DNA of 47,100 bases from positions 1-47,100 of the forward strand of contig JAUCBJ010006282.1 in the NCBI GenBank assembly GCA_032718475.1. Direction: 5' to 3'. This DNA comes from Nemertoderma westbladi. Its lineage: Eukaryota > Xenacoelomorpha > Nemertodermatida > Nemertodermatidae. Positions within the stretch are counted from its first letter, which is position 1. Every line of letters begins with the position of its first letter. Of the stretch, positions 21,450 to 36,400 are shown piece by piece. Under the pieces are notes generated by a model. The model was not told the origin of the DNA, ran no database searches, and saw nothing but the letters and a program-made list of their open reading frames with translations. The position numbers and the translations under genes were made by a program.

Positions 21450-24400
21450 GTTAGTATTTCGATTTAAACTATGTATAAATTGTGTTGATATTGCACCAAT
21501 TTATTCTCATTTAAACATTAACATTCTCGCACCAACAATGTTGGTATTTTGTTATCCAACATATCACATGTGGGTTTTTCATGCCAGAATTCCCTGTGGT
21601 AATGGTCAACAGTCCTGGTTCCACCATTGAATTTTCAACATCTATAATGGTATTTAACAATAAATACCAGTATTATAATCTCCTTGCTTTACCAATGTTT
21701 GTTATATTAGTTGTTATTTTTTTTAGGTGTTACTGTTGACGACAGTTGGGACCAGTTGAACAGATGCTTTATGTTCACGTTGCTGTGCATCTTTGGAACC
21801 TGCGTAACTGTACGATCTTACACCGGCAATACTATCAAATGTTATGGATTTAAAGGCTTTGAGAAAGACTTTGTTGGTTAGTGGATCGGATTACACAAAT
21901 AGAGATCTGATTTTATTTATATTTATGGTGTAGTAGTACAGTAGTAGTGTGATATCAATGTGGCGATTGCTTATAAAAATGAAGACGAAGACATCTCACA
22001 GTTAAAAAACATTTTTTTTAGCAGTTTTCAGGTTTTTGCTTCTGTACAAATGCTTTAAATTTTAAAGGGACAAGACAGGGCGCATCCCTGCCTTGCATCC
22101 TTAAATGGTAGCTAAATAAATATTAGAGTTTCCTCTGGGGAGTATAGTTCTGGGGGGACCGCACTGGAAATAAGTCGTCAGACTTTGTGTGTAATCCCAG
22201 GCTTAACACCATAAGAACACTTTCACTTTTTTATATAATTTCAACTAATCAAAAGTATCCTGTTTAGAAACATATGGTGCTTAATTTTTAGTCTTAATTA
22301 GACATGACAAGATAGTTCTTTCTAATTAAATAGATATCCTGTATTGTTTTCATTTAGAGGATTACTGCTGGACTATGGGTTTGTACACAATCGAGGAAGC
22401 GTACGACCCTAATGTGCGCACCCACTACTTGGGTCTGATTGTGGAGGGAATGCCCCCATGTATACCTCAGCAACTAAAGGATGGCTCAATATCAGAATGT
22501 CCTGATGAGAATCAAGTTCTTCCACTAACAAGGTAACTGCTGTGTTAGGCACAGCGTGTACGACATGGTACCCATGTCGTATAAGTGCTCTATGTTATAG
22601 GTACACCTATTAAAATTTTTATATTAGCTATTTCTTTTTATTAACATGTTCTAGAAAATGTTAGCTATTATTTAGCATTAAAAAGATATTCTAGAAATAA
22701 TAATTATTTTTCTAGAACGAATTTAACAATTACTAAAAAATTATATGTTTAATTAATGACGTTGCAATAGATATCATGGAAATGATATTTTCTAAAACTA
22801 CGATTTCATTGCTTTTCACTAGCTAATATTTATAGCTAGGTAGTTTATATCTACGAAGTTTTTACACAAAGAATCCCCATTTGGCAATGTTCTGGACTTG
22901 ATTGACATTATTATCCTAGAATGTTTAAACCGATAAAGATATTTTAGAACATATTAATCATCGTAATTAGCAATTATCGTAATAATCGTACATTTAGTCC
23001 GGCAGCCACGTACCTCTTTTTGGCCTAACCGAAAATTTTTCGACGGATTACATTTTTTGGATGTTTTGGTGTCAAGGGGTCCCTCTTAATATAAAAAAGT
23101 GATTTATGGACTTTGACACCTTGGGCAATTTGAATTAATGACCCGTTTCTATGGACTACAGTAATTTCTATAAAAGCTTAGCGATCAGAATGGCGATTAA
23201 CTGTTGGGCTTGAACTGGTTGAATCTTTGAGGAACTCATGGTCAATACATTTAGCTCGATGTAGAGCAATAGCAGACCCCGCCAAAACTTTTAATGGCAA
23301 GACATTACCGGGTTTGAAATACCAGTAGAACTCTTGATATCTATGTTATAATCTAGTTCTTTTGACATTTCCTTTTTGGTCAATCTCAGTATAGAATGAT
23401 CCGCTTCATCCACATGTGATAAGGTAGGTTCAATATTCCTGTTTGGTTTGGTTATTAGCATAGCTAGTGAATTTCTTACAAATCATGGAACTTAAATTCG
23501 TTTGATACAGTAGTTTGCTTGGCATTACCTAGGTAGACTCCGAGGGCAACCTGTAAGGGAGTCGGATGACTCTAGTCCCGACCCGTTAACTAGTACCGAC
23601 CCGCTAACCACATTTTATCTATTGACTTTTATGATCAATTTTTGAGATTTTACTAGCTATTTTTTTTACCAGATACAATAGTTACTGTTTTTTCCAGGTG
23701 GCCCCCATAATATCATTTGAATGTTCGAACTAGTCAATTTAGAATTTTTTACAGTAATTGCTAGGCTTCCTAATTAATTCGATTAGCTATCATCAACTGT
23801 TCTATTTCTAGAGAACTACGCAAACATACCTTACCATTTTAATAATTAAAAAAAACATTAAAAAAACATACCGATGACATAAATGAACAATTCGACTCAC
23901 CGTATAAGAAACTACAACTATATCAATTTTCTAGAACAAGTCCCATTTAAATGCACAGAGACCTGGAAACTCACTAGCTATTCCATGAAGAAAACACTAA
24001 ATGTGAGTAATCATAGGCCTAACTAATGATCAATAACTAATAATCAAAACTAATGATCATCATTAGTTATGAATTCCAAACCCAATTCTCCATATCGAAA
24101 TGGTCACCTAAGAAAAAGTACTGTAGTACCCAACTCAAAATTTGGTATATTACAGTATAAATATATCGTACTTTGGAACGCAGGAACATACTATACCGTA
24201 CAGTAGAATCCACTCTAATCTACTTTGCTAAGCTACTTCTGTACTTTATCTGTACTATCCCTTACGGTATCGATTTATGAAGACGGTACAATAAAATAAG
24301 ATGCACAGTACAGTAGAAAGGAGCTAAACTGGAAATAACAAATATAGTTACCGTAGAAACATCACCTAAATGTTATAATCGCTGAATTTGTAATATTTAA

Positions 24401-27400
24401 TAATTATGTTAACACGTAAACATGTCAGGTTAGGAAATAAATATCAGCCCAATTTAGATTCTTAACCTTGTCTAAAGTTACAGAAAGGCCACGCTAATAA
24501 AATAAACACAATTTAACTAACTTTGGTGCATATTTTGTAACTAATGGTATAATTAAAGGCGTTTGAAATCGAAACACTAAACTTGAATGCCGTCTCCATA
24601 GCAACAGGATCTAAACATCAGACAAAAAAGATTGTCATTATTTCGTAAATGAACTATATTGACTTTGTAGAAGATTTCAATCCATTATGACATGCTGTTT
24701 TGCAGTTGCTATGCTTTAAATGAGAATTACGTGGTCCTTAGCAACTAGGTCGTTATTTCAAAATGCCCAAAGACAAAAATTTTAAAAACGCCATTTCCTC
24801 ATTAAGTGGGACCTATAGAACTCAAAACATCAAAAAAATTGAATCCGTCCAAAAATTTTCGGTATACCATTGTGGCTGCCGGACTAATTATTTTGTTACT
24901 ACAGTATTTCTAAAAGATGTTAGAACACAAGATAGTTGTTCTAGAACAATTGTTATTTTTTTAAATTAACTAACATGTTCTAGAACGTGTCTATAAAAGG
25001 AAATCACTAAATGGTGGAATCCAGGGGTCGATCTCCCTCAAAACTCTTTTTGTTTTGAGGGAGATAGACCCCTGGCTTCCACCATTTAGTGATTTTTTTT
25101 ATGGACTTGAGAATGGGCCTAGGAACTCGAAATCGATCGTAATAAACACATTCTTTTATAAGATTAGAGGGAATTTAGACCCCAACCTGCCTGCCTGTAG
25201 AGAGGAGAGATAATTAATAATGTATGTTTCAGATAATTCCCTGAATTTTATGAAACCTGAAACTAAACAATTGCCCTAGTTTCACAATTGCCCCTGGGCA
25301 ATACACATCATGTAACTGCCTCCACCGCTAAACAACCAACAAGAAATTAACTATTTAAGTGGTGGTAAAAATAATAGACTTTTTTGTCGAGCGTTACTAT
25401 TGGGCGTAGCGAGACAAATAAGAAAGCAAGACAAAAATCTTACTTTTTGCCTCCACTTACAGTATGTCGTTTTATTTGTTGTAAGTCTTCTCACTTTTAT
25501 CTGGGCCTATTTCAGCATAACTATCGAAGCTTCTTCCATAGTGAAATACGGGCATTACTACACCTTGGGTACCCAGAGTTTGATAAATTTTTTTCATATG
25601 ACAAATGCTATTATCATGAGGTTTTTTCTAGAAAAAATATTTGACCTTCTGACAGTAGGATGGTATTTTTCTCCTAAAAAATATTTATCATAGTTTATAA
25701 CTAACACGTGTTCTATATAATTTGTAAAAAAAATATAGAAAAAACTAGCTGTTATAAAAAATTAAAAAAGTGTCCTAGAACCAACAAAGTGTGTTCTGGA
25801 ACAAAAAAATGTGTTCTAGAACAAAAATATTTATCAAAATTGATAGCTAACACGTGATCGTGATCGTGATCAGCTTAACGTGATCTACTGGGGTAACATC
25901 ATTATTTGAATAGCACACAATCAGAACTACCAGATTCCTCAATTATGACAGCTCTGTTGAATCTAGAACAAGTCGCCAACCGCCCCACATGTCCTTAATC
26001 ATAACCACAACACGTCGACAGTCCGCTCAATCCGCAATTGGAGGTCTTGAACACTCACCCAACAAAGGCGAATCTTATCTGCCAGAGCAGTCAGCTCGCA
26101 TTGGGGACCCGACCCATGTCCCATAAGAAAATATACTTATTGCATCCTTATTGCATCCTAAAAGGCTATAACTTATTGCATCCTTACTTTGAGCCGACAG
26201 GCTTATCATATTAGAATGACTATCATGTCATGTCAACTGCATTGTTTATTATTAAATATTTGTTATTCATGTAATAATAATATGATTTAATTAATGTCGA
26301 CATTGCTGTTATCAACGCTGACGCCACCTCTTACGCCCAGACCTACCGCTTGACAGATTCGCTGCTTGAGGCGCGTTGCCGCTTCAAGAAGAATCACTAC
26401 CGGTCTATCTGCGAGGAACGGAGGATGGATTTCACCCCACTGGTCGGTACAACCGATGGTGTTTGGTGCCTCGAGACCCAGATCCTGCTCCGCCATCTCG
26501 CCGAGTCCCTAGTGGTAATGCGGGACGGAATGCGAGAGAGGGGTCTCGCTTGTGTACTGGGTGGTATTCGCCGGAGGCTTCTGTTTGCGCTCCTTCGATC
26601 CAGCTCGCTCTGCCTGCGCGGCGGTCGACGACCATGGCGTGGATTGGGTTTCGGCGACGGCGCGGGCCTGCGCGGCATCAACCTTGCAGGGAGCTTTTAA
26701 GCAGGATTGAGTCGCCTTCGTTGGGATTCTCCATCTCCATCCATTCTTCCTTCAACTATAACTTTCTTAAATTTAATTAGAATCAATAGTAATTACCGGT
26801 ATCATCTACCTTGTCCGTACTCTTACTTCATCAATGTTTGATATTATTATATTATACTTTTATGAATAGCTACTGAACATGCTAGATATCAATTAAGAAA
26901 ACTATTAATGTTCATAATATGATTTAATAATGTAATATCCTCTGTAGGGAACTATCATTAGCAGTTTTAATAATCATTTACAATCATATGAAGACAGAAT
27001 TGTATAAGAAGTAGCCCATTCATATAATAAATATGTAATTTTATGTAACTTACTACTATGTCCACGCCGTCCCCAACTGCGCACCATGAAATATAAATGT
27101 TTTATCTCATTGAGTCACAAGTTGAGATATTTAATTAATTTTTGTAATGACGTTGGCAATTGTTGAATCTCATCTTTCCTCTGTAAGGTGATGGTAACGC
27201 TTCCCATAGTCTATGATTCGTAGACAATGTCTGGTATTGGAGGGTTTTCAATGAGATCGCAAAATCCATCTTTCCTCTGTAAGGTGATGGTAACGCTTCC
27301 CATAGTCTATGATTCGTAGACAATGTCTGGTATTGGAGGGTTTTCAATGAGATCGCAAAATCCACCAGAGTTGTTATAGAATCGACAGTGTCTTATTTTT

Positions 27401-30400
27401 TTATTTTACGTTGTTAATTGTATATTTAAATCGATTATATTTACAATTTTCCTAACAGAGTATACCACTTGTGGTACCAATGGGTCCCCTTCTATTTTTG
27501 GCTCGCGGCATGTGCTTTCTATCTTCCCTATCTGATATTTAAAACTTTCCTTGGAGAGCTTAAGAGAGTCTGCGATGTTCTACATCATTGTATAGAAGAT
27601 GAAGACACTCAAGAAAAAACTACCAACAAGGTGACCAAATATTTATATCTATTTCCATTTATTAAAACCAGATTTACTCAATATTCCGTGGTGAACTCTT
27701 ACTAGGGGCGCAGTGTGACCAAATATTTTTTTCAGAGGGTAGCTATTACATTAAACAAACAGGGTAGCCATTAACATTAAATAAGCAGGGTGGCCATTAA
27801 CATTAAACAAACAGGGTGGCCATTAACATTAAACAAACAGGGTGGCCATTAACATTAAACAAACAGGGTGGCCATTAACATTAAACAAACAGGGTGGCCA
27901 TTAACATTAAACAAACAGGGTGGCCATTAACATTAAACTAACAGGGTGGCCATTAACATTAAACAAACAGGGTGGCCATTAACATTAACCAAACAGGGTG
28001 GCCATTAACATTAAACAAACAGGGTGGCCATTAACATTAAACAAACAGGGTGGCCATTAACATTAAACAAACAGGGTTGCCATTAACATTAAACAAACAG
28101 GGTGGCCATTAACATTAAACAAACAGGGTGGCCATTAACATTAAACAAACAGGGTGGCCATTAACATTAAACAAACAGGGTGGCCATTAACATTAACCAA
28201 ACAGGGTGGCCATTAACATTAAACAAACAGGGTGGCCATTAACATTAAACAAACAGGGTGGTCATTAACATTAAACAAACAGGGTTGCCATTAACATTAA
28301 ACAAACAGGGTGGCCATTAACATTAAACAAACAGGGTGGCCATTAACATTAAACAAACAGGGTGGCCATTAACATTAAACAAACAGGGTTGCCATTAACA
28401 TTAAACAAACAGGGTGGCCATTAACATTAAACAAACAGGGTGGCCATTAACATTAAACAAACAGGGTGGCCATTAACATTAAACAAACAGGGTGGCCATT
28501 AACATTAAACAAACAGGGTGGCCATTAACATTAAACAAACAGGGTGGCCATTAACATTAAACAAACAGGGTGGCCATTAACATTAAACAAACAGGGTGGC
28601 CATTAACATTAAACAAACAGGGTGGCCATTAACATTAACCAAACAGGGTGGCCATTAACATTAAACAAACAGGGTGGCCATTAACATTAAACAAACAGGG
28701 TGGTCATTAACATTAAACAAACAGGGTTGCCATTAACATTAAACAAACAGGGTGGCCATTAATATTAAACAAACAGGGTGGCCATTAACATTAAACAAAC
28801 AGGGTGGCCATTAACATTAAACAAACAGGGTGGCCATTAACATTAAACAAACAGGGTGGCCATTAACATTATACAAACAGGGTAGCCATAAACATTAAAC
28901 AAACAGGGTGGCCATTAACATTAAACAAACAGGGTGGCCATTAACATTAAACAAACAGGGTGGCTATTAACATTAAACAAACAGGGTGGCCATTAACATT
29001 ATACAAACAGGGTAGCCATAAATATTAAACAAACAGGGTAGCCATAAACATTAAACAAACAGGGTGGCCATTAACATTAAACAAACAGGATGGCCAGTAA
29101 TATTAAACAAACAGGGTAGCCATAAACATTAAACATACAGGGTAGCCATAAACATTAAACAAACAAGGTGGCCGTAAACGTTAAACAAACAGGGTAGCCA
29201 TTAACATTAAACAAACAGGGTGGCCAGTAATATTAAACAAACTGGGTGGCCATTAACATTTATCAAACAGGGTGGCCATTAACATTATACAAACAGGGTA
29301 GCCATAAATATTAAACAAACAGGGTAGCCATAAACATTAAACAAACAGGGTGGCCATTAACATTAAACAAACAGGATGGCCAGTAATATTAAACAAACAG
29401 GGTAGCCATAAACATTAAACAAACAAGGTGGCCGTAAACATTAAACAAACAGGGTAGCCATTAACATTAAACAAACAGGGTGGCCATTAACATTAAACAA
29501 ACAGGGTGGCCATTAACATTAAACAAACAGGGTGGCCATTAACATTAAACAAACAGGGTGGCCATTAACATTAAACAAACAGGGTGGCTATTAACATTAA
29601 ACAAACAGGGTGGACATTAACATTATACAAACAGGGTAGCCATAAATATTAAACAAACAGGGTAGCCATAAACATTAAACAAACAGGGTGGCCATTAACA
29701 TTAAACAAACAGGATGGCCAGTAATATTAAACAAACAGGGTAGCCATAAACATTAAACATACAGGGTAGCCATAAACATTAAACAAACAAGGTGGCCGTA
29801 AACGTTATACAAACAGGGTAGCCATAAACATTAAACAAACAGGGTGGCCATTAACATTAAACAAACAGGGTGGCCATTAACATTAAACAAACAGGGTGGC
29901 TATTAACATTAAACAAACAGGGTGGCCATTAACATTATACAAACAGGGTAGCCATAAATATTAAACAAACAGGGTAGCCATAAACATTAAACAAACAGGG
30001 TTGCCATTAACATTAAACAAACAGGATGGCCAGTAATATTAAACAAACAGGGTAGCCATAAACATTAAACATACAGGGTAGCCATAAACATTAAACAAAC
30101 AAGGTGGCCGTAAACGTTAAACAAACAGGGTAGCCATTAACATTAAACAAACAGGGTGGCCAGTAACATTAAACAAACTGGGTGGCCATTAACATTTATC
30201 AAACAGGGTGGCCATTAACATTAAACAAACAGGGTAGCCGTAAACATTAAACAAACAGGGTAGCCATAAACATTAAACAAACAAGGTGGCCGTAAATATT
30301 AAACAAACAGGGTGGCCGTAAACATTAAACAAACAGGGTGGCCATTAACATTAAACAAACAGGGTAGCCGTAAACATTAAACAAACAGGGTAGCCATTAA

Positions 30401-33400
30401 CATTAAATAAGCAGGGTGGCCATTAACATTAAACAAACAGGGTGGCCATTAACATTAAACAAACAGGGTGGCCATTAACATTAAACAAACAGGGTGGCCA
30501 TTAACATTAAACAAACAGGGTGGCCATTAACATTAAACAAACAGGGTGGCCATTAACATTAAACAAACAGGGTGGCCATTAACATTAAACAAACAGGGTG
30601 GCCATTAACATTAACCAAACAGGGTGGCCATTAACATTAAACAAACAGGGTGGCCATTAACATTTAACAAACAGGGTGGCCATTAACATTAAACAAACAG
30701 GGTTGCCATTAACATTAAACAAACAGGGTGGCCATTAACATTAAGGGGGAGGACACCCCAGACTAATAAATATTTGCCATTCTAGAGTATATAAGCTGTC
30801 ATTTTAGAACCATATGTCCGATTAATTTACTTTTTTCACCATATTGTAGCCAAAAGGTGTATAAATCTCGGAAAAAATTTTGAAACGAAAAAAAATATTT
30901 TTTTCATATTTTTTTCCATTTTTGCACTTTTTTTCACCCAAAATAATGCGAATTTTTATAAATGCATCTACTTTTTTGTTTTTCAATATTTTCAAAAAAT
31001 TTTTTTTTTATTTTGATCAATATCGGGTGGACAATAATCTGAGCAGACAAAATTTTGATATTGTTAGTGGTTATCAATTTATGTCATCATTAGTAATAAT
31101 TACCAGATATTTTCAATATATTTCAAAATTTTGACACAAAAAATCGAAAAAAAAATTTTCTATATGTTTTTACAAAATTTTGTCTGTTCAGATTTTACAG
31201 TTATGCAAGGGCTACAATATAGTGAAAACAGAATCAAAATCGGCTGAGCAGTTCAAAAGTAGATAGACAAAATGTGCAAAATTATTTCATTTTGAGAAAA
31301 ATGCATTTGAAAGTGAAACATACTTAAATAGGGCCTACAGTATATTATATACTGTATAAGTTACAAAAAAATTATTCTGGTGTATATTTCATGTGTTATA
31401 TTATTTACTATTAATTAGGACATGACGAATCTAACTGAACAAGTTTCAACAGTCTGTTATAAAGCAAATATATAGATTTATGGGGACTTCGTAGTAACAA
31501 ACTGAAATAAATTTCTAAAACCCTCCAGGTTTGTAAGCGGAATCGTTGTTTTCCGGGCGGAATTTCTTTGATTTGCGTTTGAGGAGGCTTCGTGAAGTTC
31601 TCTTGCGGTCTCTCACCTTGCACCCTGTCGCCATCTTCACCCCAGGCCCCAGGCCCAACTTCATATACAGTATCTGAGCTGCAGATGAACCCCTGTTGTG
31701 CACAAGTGCAGTATAATATGCATGGAATTCCAATGTTGTTCTTCCCTGGAACTTATCCTTCCCACATTTGTTCCAAAGTCGACCATGAATAGATTCGTTT
31801 TGGTTCTGTGTGAGACCAGGAAGGCAACGCTTCAATAGATTCCGATCTGTAAGTCTATTGTATACGGGCATAATGTGGGCATGCCACTCCGGCTTGATGA
31901 AGGATTTGTCCTTGTAGGTTGGGTCTTTCTGGATCGCTTTGCACCACCGCATTGGACAATCCTCATGTTTTCTTTCCCGCTGAGATTCTGGGTAATTCGT
32001 GTAATGAAATACAGTAGCTTTCACCTCGCGTATTATGGTGTCAATGAGGTTCTCCAGTTCGTCTGGGTCTATTGTTCGGTAGTCTACAGAAGAGACATGG
32101 TGAACAACAGTGTTCCGGTAATAACTGGCTAGTTGTCTGATCCGTGGCTGAGAGAGCCCATTGACACCACCGATCCTTTTTTCTTTACGGACTGATTCAA
32201 GGCCATTGGTTACTCGTTTAGCGATATGGTTAATACACTCATATTTCTTTACTGGGTGCTCGATGCCATATGGAGGGTTCTCTCGGAGCTCTTTGAAAAC
32301 AGAACTGTCTCCATCGCTTAGCAGCTCTGTATATCGCAACCTGTTCCTTTCAATGGATCTTGCCCAAAGTTGCTTCGCAGCAAAAGTTTCCATGGCATTG
32401 CTACTGCCACGGAAATTTATGTCACAATTATGTTGCGGTACGTGTATAGTACAAAGTTTAGAATAATGGAGGCAAATATAACATGATTTGCTGACAACAA
32501 AAATATCTAGAACTGCGCCGGTATCAGCAGACATCACATAGGCCACACAGTAAAGGGACATATGCCCACGTTTCTGCCAAGTGGCATCAAAAGTAACAGA
32601 TACATTATATATTGACTCACTATTACCAGAGATAGGGTTACCTGTATCTGCCCCATGCTTATTACGCAGCTTCTGAGCTTCATTGTAACAATTACCAATC
32701 GCCAGGTTTCTAACAGCATCAGTAATTCGCCTAAGAGTAACTCTCCAGCGACTATGATTGACAGGATTTGGCATTTCCATCGCCTCCGAAAATCTTCGAG
32801 CAGTGTCATGTGTTCCCCCAATCATAAGAAACGCTAATATAGTACGAGTGTTTATACGGCGCTTTGACTCATTAGGATGATTGCTTATATCATTGACTAC
32901 ATTTTCGAATTTGTAAATATATTCACATGTCTCACATTCAAGAAATATATTGAAATAATATCCGTTTTGGAGATTTGGAGTAAACTTCAGAACACCGCCG
33001 CAGTGATGTCGATGAATGTCGGACATACAATCCTTCATGGTTGAATATTCGACAAACTGGAATCCTTCACTTCCAATCAGAGGACCCGTAAATGCATCCC
33101 CAATCACTCCAAGACGATCAGTCGTGTGGGAACTCTGATTCGCTTCGGGAATCAGATCTGACTCCTCAACTGGTAGATTAACAACGATTTCCTGTTTTCT
33201 AGTCCCTGCAAAAGTCCCCTTCCGCCCACCCAGTTTTGGCATTCTTGTTGACAATATTACGCTATTTATATTGCAAAAATATATACGAATAAAGGTAGAA
33301 GTGGATAGGTTACATTACAGTTTACCGTGTAGGTAACCGTTTACATGAATTACAGCAGTACGAGTTAATCAAACGGGTTTAACTAGGCCTACTATAAATA

Positions 33401-36400
33401 TACACTGTAAACCTATACATATTAATTTCAAATTTCCCTCCAAAATGTTAAATTGATTGGAGATCGCAATACTGTATTTCTTTGAGTGCAGCATTGAATT
33501 TATTTGTCCAAAACGGAAAAAATGTCGATTTTTTGATAATTTTCGTAACTGACAGCACATTTTTGAACTTCTGTAATTCAAAAACTAGAAGAGATATTAA
33601 AATACCGATTTCAAATTTGAAATCGCCGTTAATTTCTGTACAAAAAAACGCAATAATGTTATTTTTGATAAAAAAAAATATTTGGGGTGTCCTCCCCCCT
33701 TAAACAAACAGGGTGGCCATTAACATTAAACAAACAGGGTGGCCATTAACATTAACCAAACAGGGTGGCCATTAACATTAAACAAACAGGGTGGCCATTA
33801 ACATTAAACAAACAGGGTGGTCATTAACATTAAACAAACAGGGTTGCCATTGACATTAAACAAACAGGGTGGCCATTAATATTAAACAAACAGGGTGGCC
33901 ATTAACATTAAACAAACAGGGTGGCCATTAACATTAAACAAACAGGGTGGCCATTAACATTAAACAAACAGGGTGGCCATTAACATTAAACAAACAGGGT
34001 GGCCATTAACATTATACAAACAGGGTAGCCATAAACATTAAACAAACAGGGTGGCCATTAACATTAAACAAACAGGGTGGCCATTAACATTAAACAAACA
34101 GGGTGGCTATTAACATTAAACAAACAGGGTTGCCATTAACATTATACAAACAGGGTAGCCATAAATATTAAACAAACAGGGTAGCCATAAACATTAAACA
34201 AACAGGGTGGCCATTAACATTAAACAAACAGGATGGCCAGTAATATTAAACAAACAGGGTAGCCATAAACATTAAACAAACAAGGTGGCCGTAAACATTA
34301 AACAAACAGGGTGGCCATTAACATTAAACAAACAGGATGGCCAGTAATATTAAACAAACAGGGTAGCCATAAACATTAAACAAACAAGGTGGCCGTAAAC
34401 ATTAAACAAACAGGGTAGCCATTAACATTAAACAAACAGGGTGGCCATTAACATTAAACAAACAGGGTGGCCATTAACATTAAACAAACAGGGTGGCCAT
34501 TAACATTAAACAAACAGGGTGGCCATTAACATTAAACAAACAGGGTGGCCATTAACATTAAACAAACAGGGTGGCCATTAACATTAAACAAACAGGGTGG
34601 CCATTAACATTAAACAAACAGGGTGGCCATTAACATTAAACAAACAGGGTGGCCATTAACATTAAACAAACAGGGTGGCCATTAACATTAACCAAACAGG
34701 GTGGCCATTAACATTAAACAAACAGGGTGGCCATTAACATTAAACAAACAGGGTGGTCATTAACATTAAACAAACAGGGTTGCCATTAACATTAAACAAA
34801 CAGGGTGGCCATTAATATTAAACAAACAGGGTGGCCATTAACATTAAACAAACAGGGTGGCCATTAACATTAAACAAACAGGGTGGCCATGAACATTAAA
34901 CAAACAGGGTGGCCATTAACATTATACAAACAGGGTAGCCATAAACATTAAACAAACAGGGTGGCCATTAACATTAAACAAACAGGGTGGCCATTAACAT
35001 TAAACAAACAGGATGGCTATTAACATTAAACAAACAGGGTGGCCATTAACATTATACAAACAGGGTAGCCATAAATATTAAACAAACAGGGTAGCCATAA
35101 ACATTAAACAAACAGGGTGGCCATTAACATTAAACAAACAGGATGGCCAGTAATATTAAACAAACAGGGTAGCCATAAACATTAAACATACAGGGTAGCC
35201 ATAAACATTAAACAAACAAGGTGGCCGTAAACGTTAAACAAACAGGGTAGCCATTAACATTAAACAAACAGGGTGGCCAGTAATATTAAACAAACTGGGT
35301 GGCCATTAACATTTATCAAACAGGGTGGCCATTAACATTATACAAACAGGGTAGCCATAAATATTAAACAAACAGGGTAGCCATAAACATTAAACAAACA
35401 GGGTGGCCATTAACATTAAACAAACAGGATGGCCAGTAATATTAAACAAACAGGGTAGCCATAAACATTAAACAAACAAGGTGGCCGTAAACATTAAACA
35501 AACAGGGTAGCCATTAACATTAAACAAACAGGGTGGCCATTAACATTAAACAAACAGGGTGGCCATTAACATTAAACAAACAGGGTGGCCATTAACATTA
35601 AACAAACAGGGTGGCCATTAACATTAAACAAACAGGGTGGCCATTAACATTAAACAAACAGGGTGGCCATTAACATTATACAAACAGGGTAGCCATAAAC
35701 ATTAAACAAACAGGGTGGCCATTAACATTAAACAAACAGGGTGGCCATTAACATTAAACAAACAGGGTGGCTATAAACATTAAACAAACAGGGTGGCCAT
35801 TAACATTATACAAACAGGGTAGCCATAAATATTAAACAAACAGGGTAGCCATAAACATTAAACAAACAGGGTGGCCATTAACATTAAACAAACAGGATGG
35901 CCAGTAATATTAAACAAACAGGGTAGCCATAAACATTAAACATACAGGGTAGCCATAAACATTAAACAAACAAGGTGGCCGTAAACGTTATACAAACAGG
36001 GTAGCCATAAACATTAAACAAACAGGGTGGCCATTAACATTAAACAAACAGGGTGGCCATTAACATTAAACAAACAGGGTGGCTATTAACATTAAACAAA
36101 CAGGGTGGCCATTAACATTATACAAACAGGGTAGCCATAAATATTAAACAAACAGGGTAGCCATAAACATTAAACAAACAGGGTTGCCATTAACATTAAA
36201 CAAACAGGATGGCCAGTAATATTAAACAAACAGGGTAGCCATAAACATTAAACATACAGGGTAGCCATAAACATTAAACAAACAAGGTGGCCGTAAACGT
36301 TAAACAAACAGGGTAGCCATTAACATTAAACAAACAGGGTGGCCAGTAATATTAAACAAACTGGGTGGCCATTAACATTTATCAAACAGGGTGGCCATTA

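Larger units (their letters stand above)
22533..27458 (+). other. Innexin intron 3 (4.9 kb)
   Basis: Repeat-rich intron. It contains the inverted repeat pair 22994-23134 / 24755-24887, the hairpin at 25001-25095, the TTCTAGAA-rich tract at 25690-25860, the retroelement fragment at 26298-26700 and the 96-bp tandem duplication at 27171-27362. No other gene is supported. Confidence 0.8.

Noticed and set aside
26376-26780. 134-codon frame overlapping the retroelement fragment
   Set aside because: Shadow frame of the GC-rich segment; the frame ending at 26700 carries the recognisable blocks.
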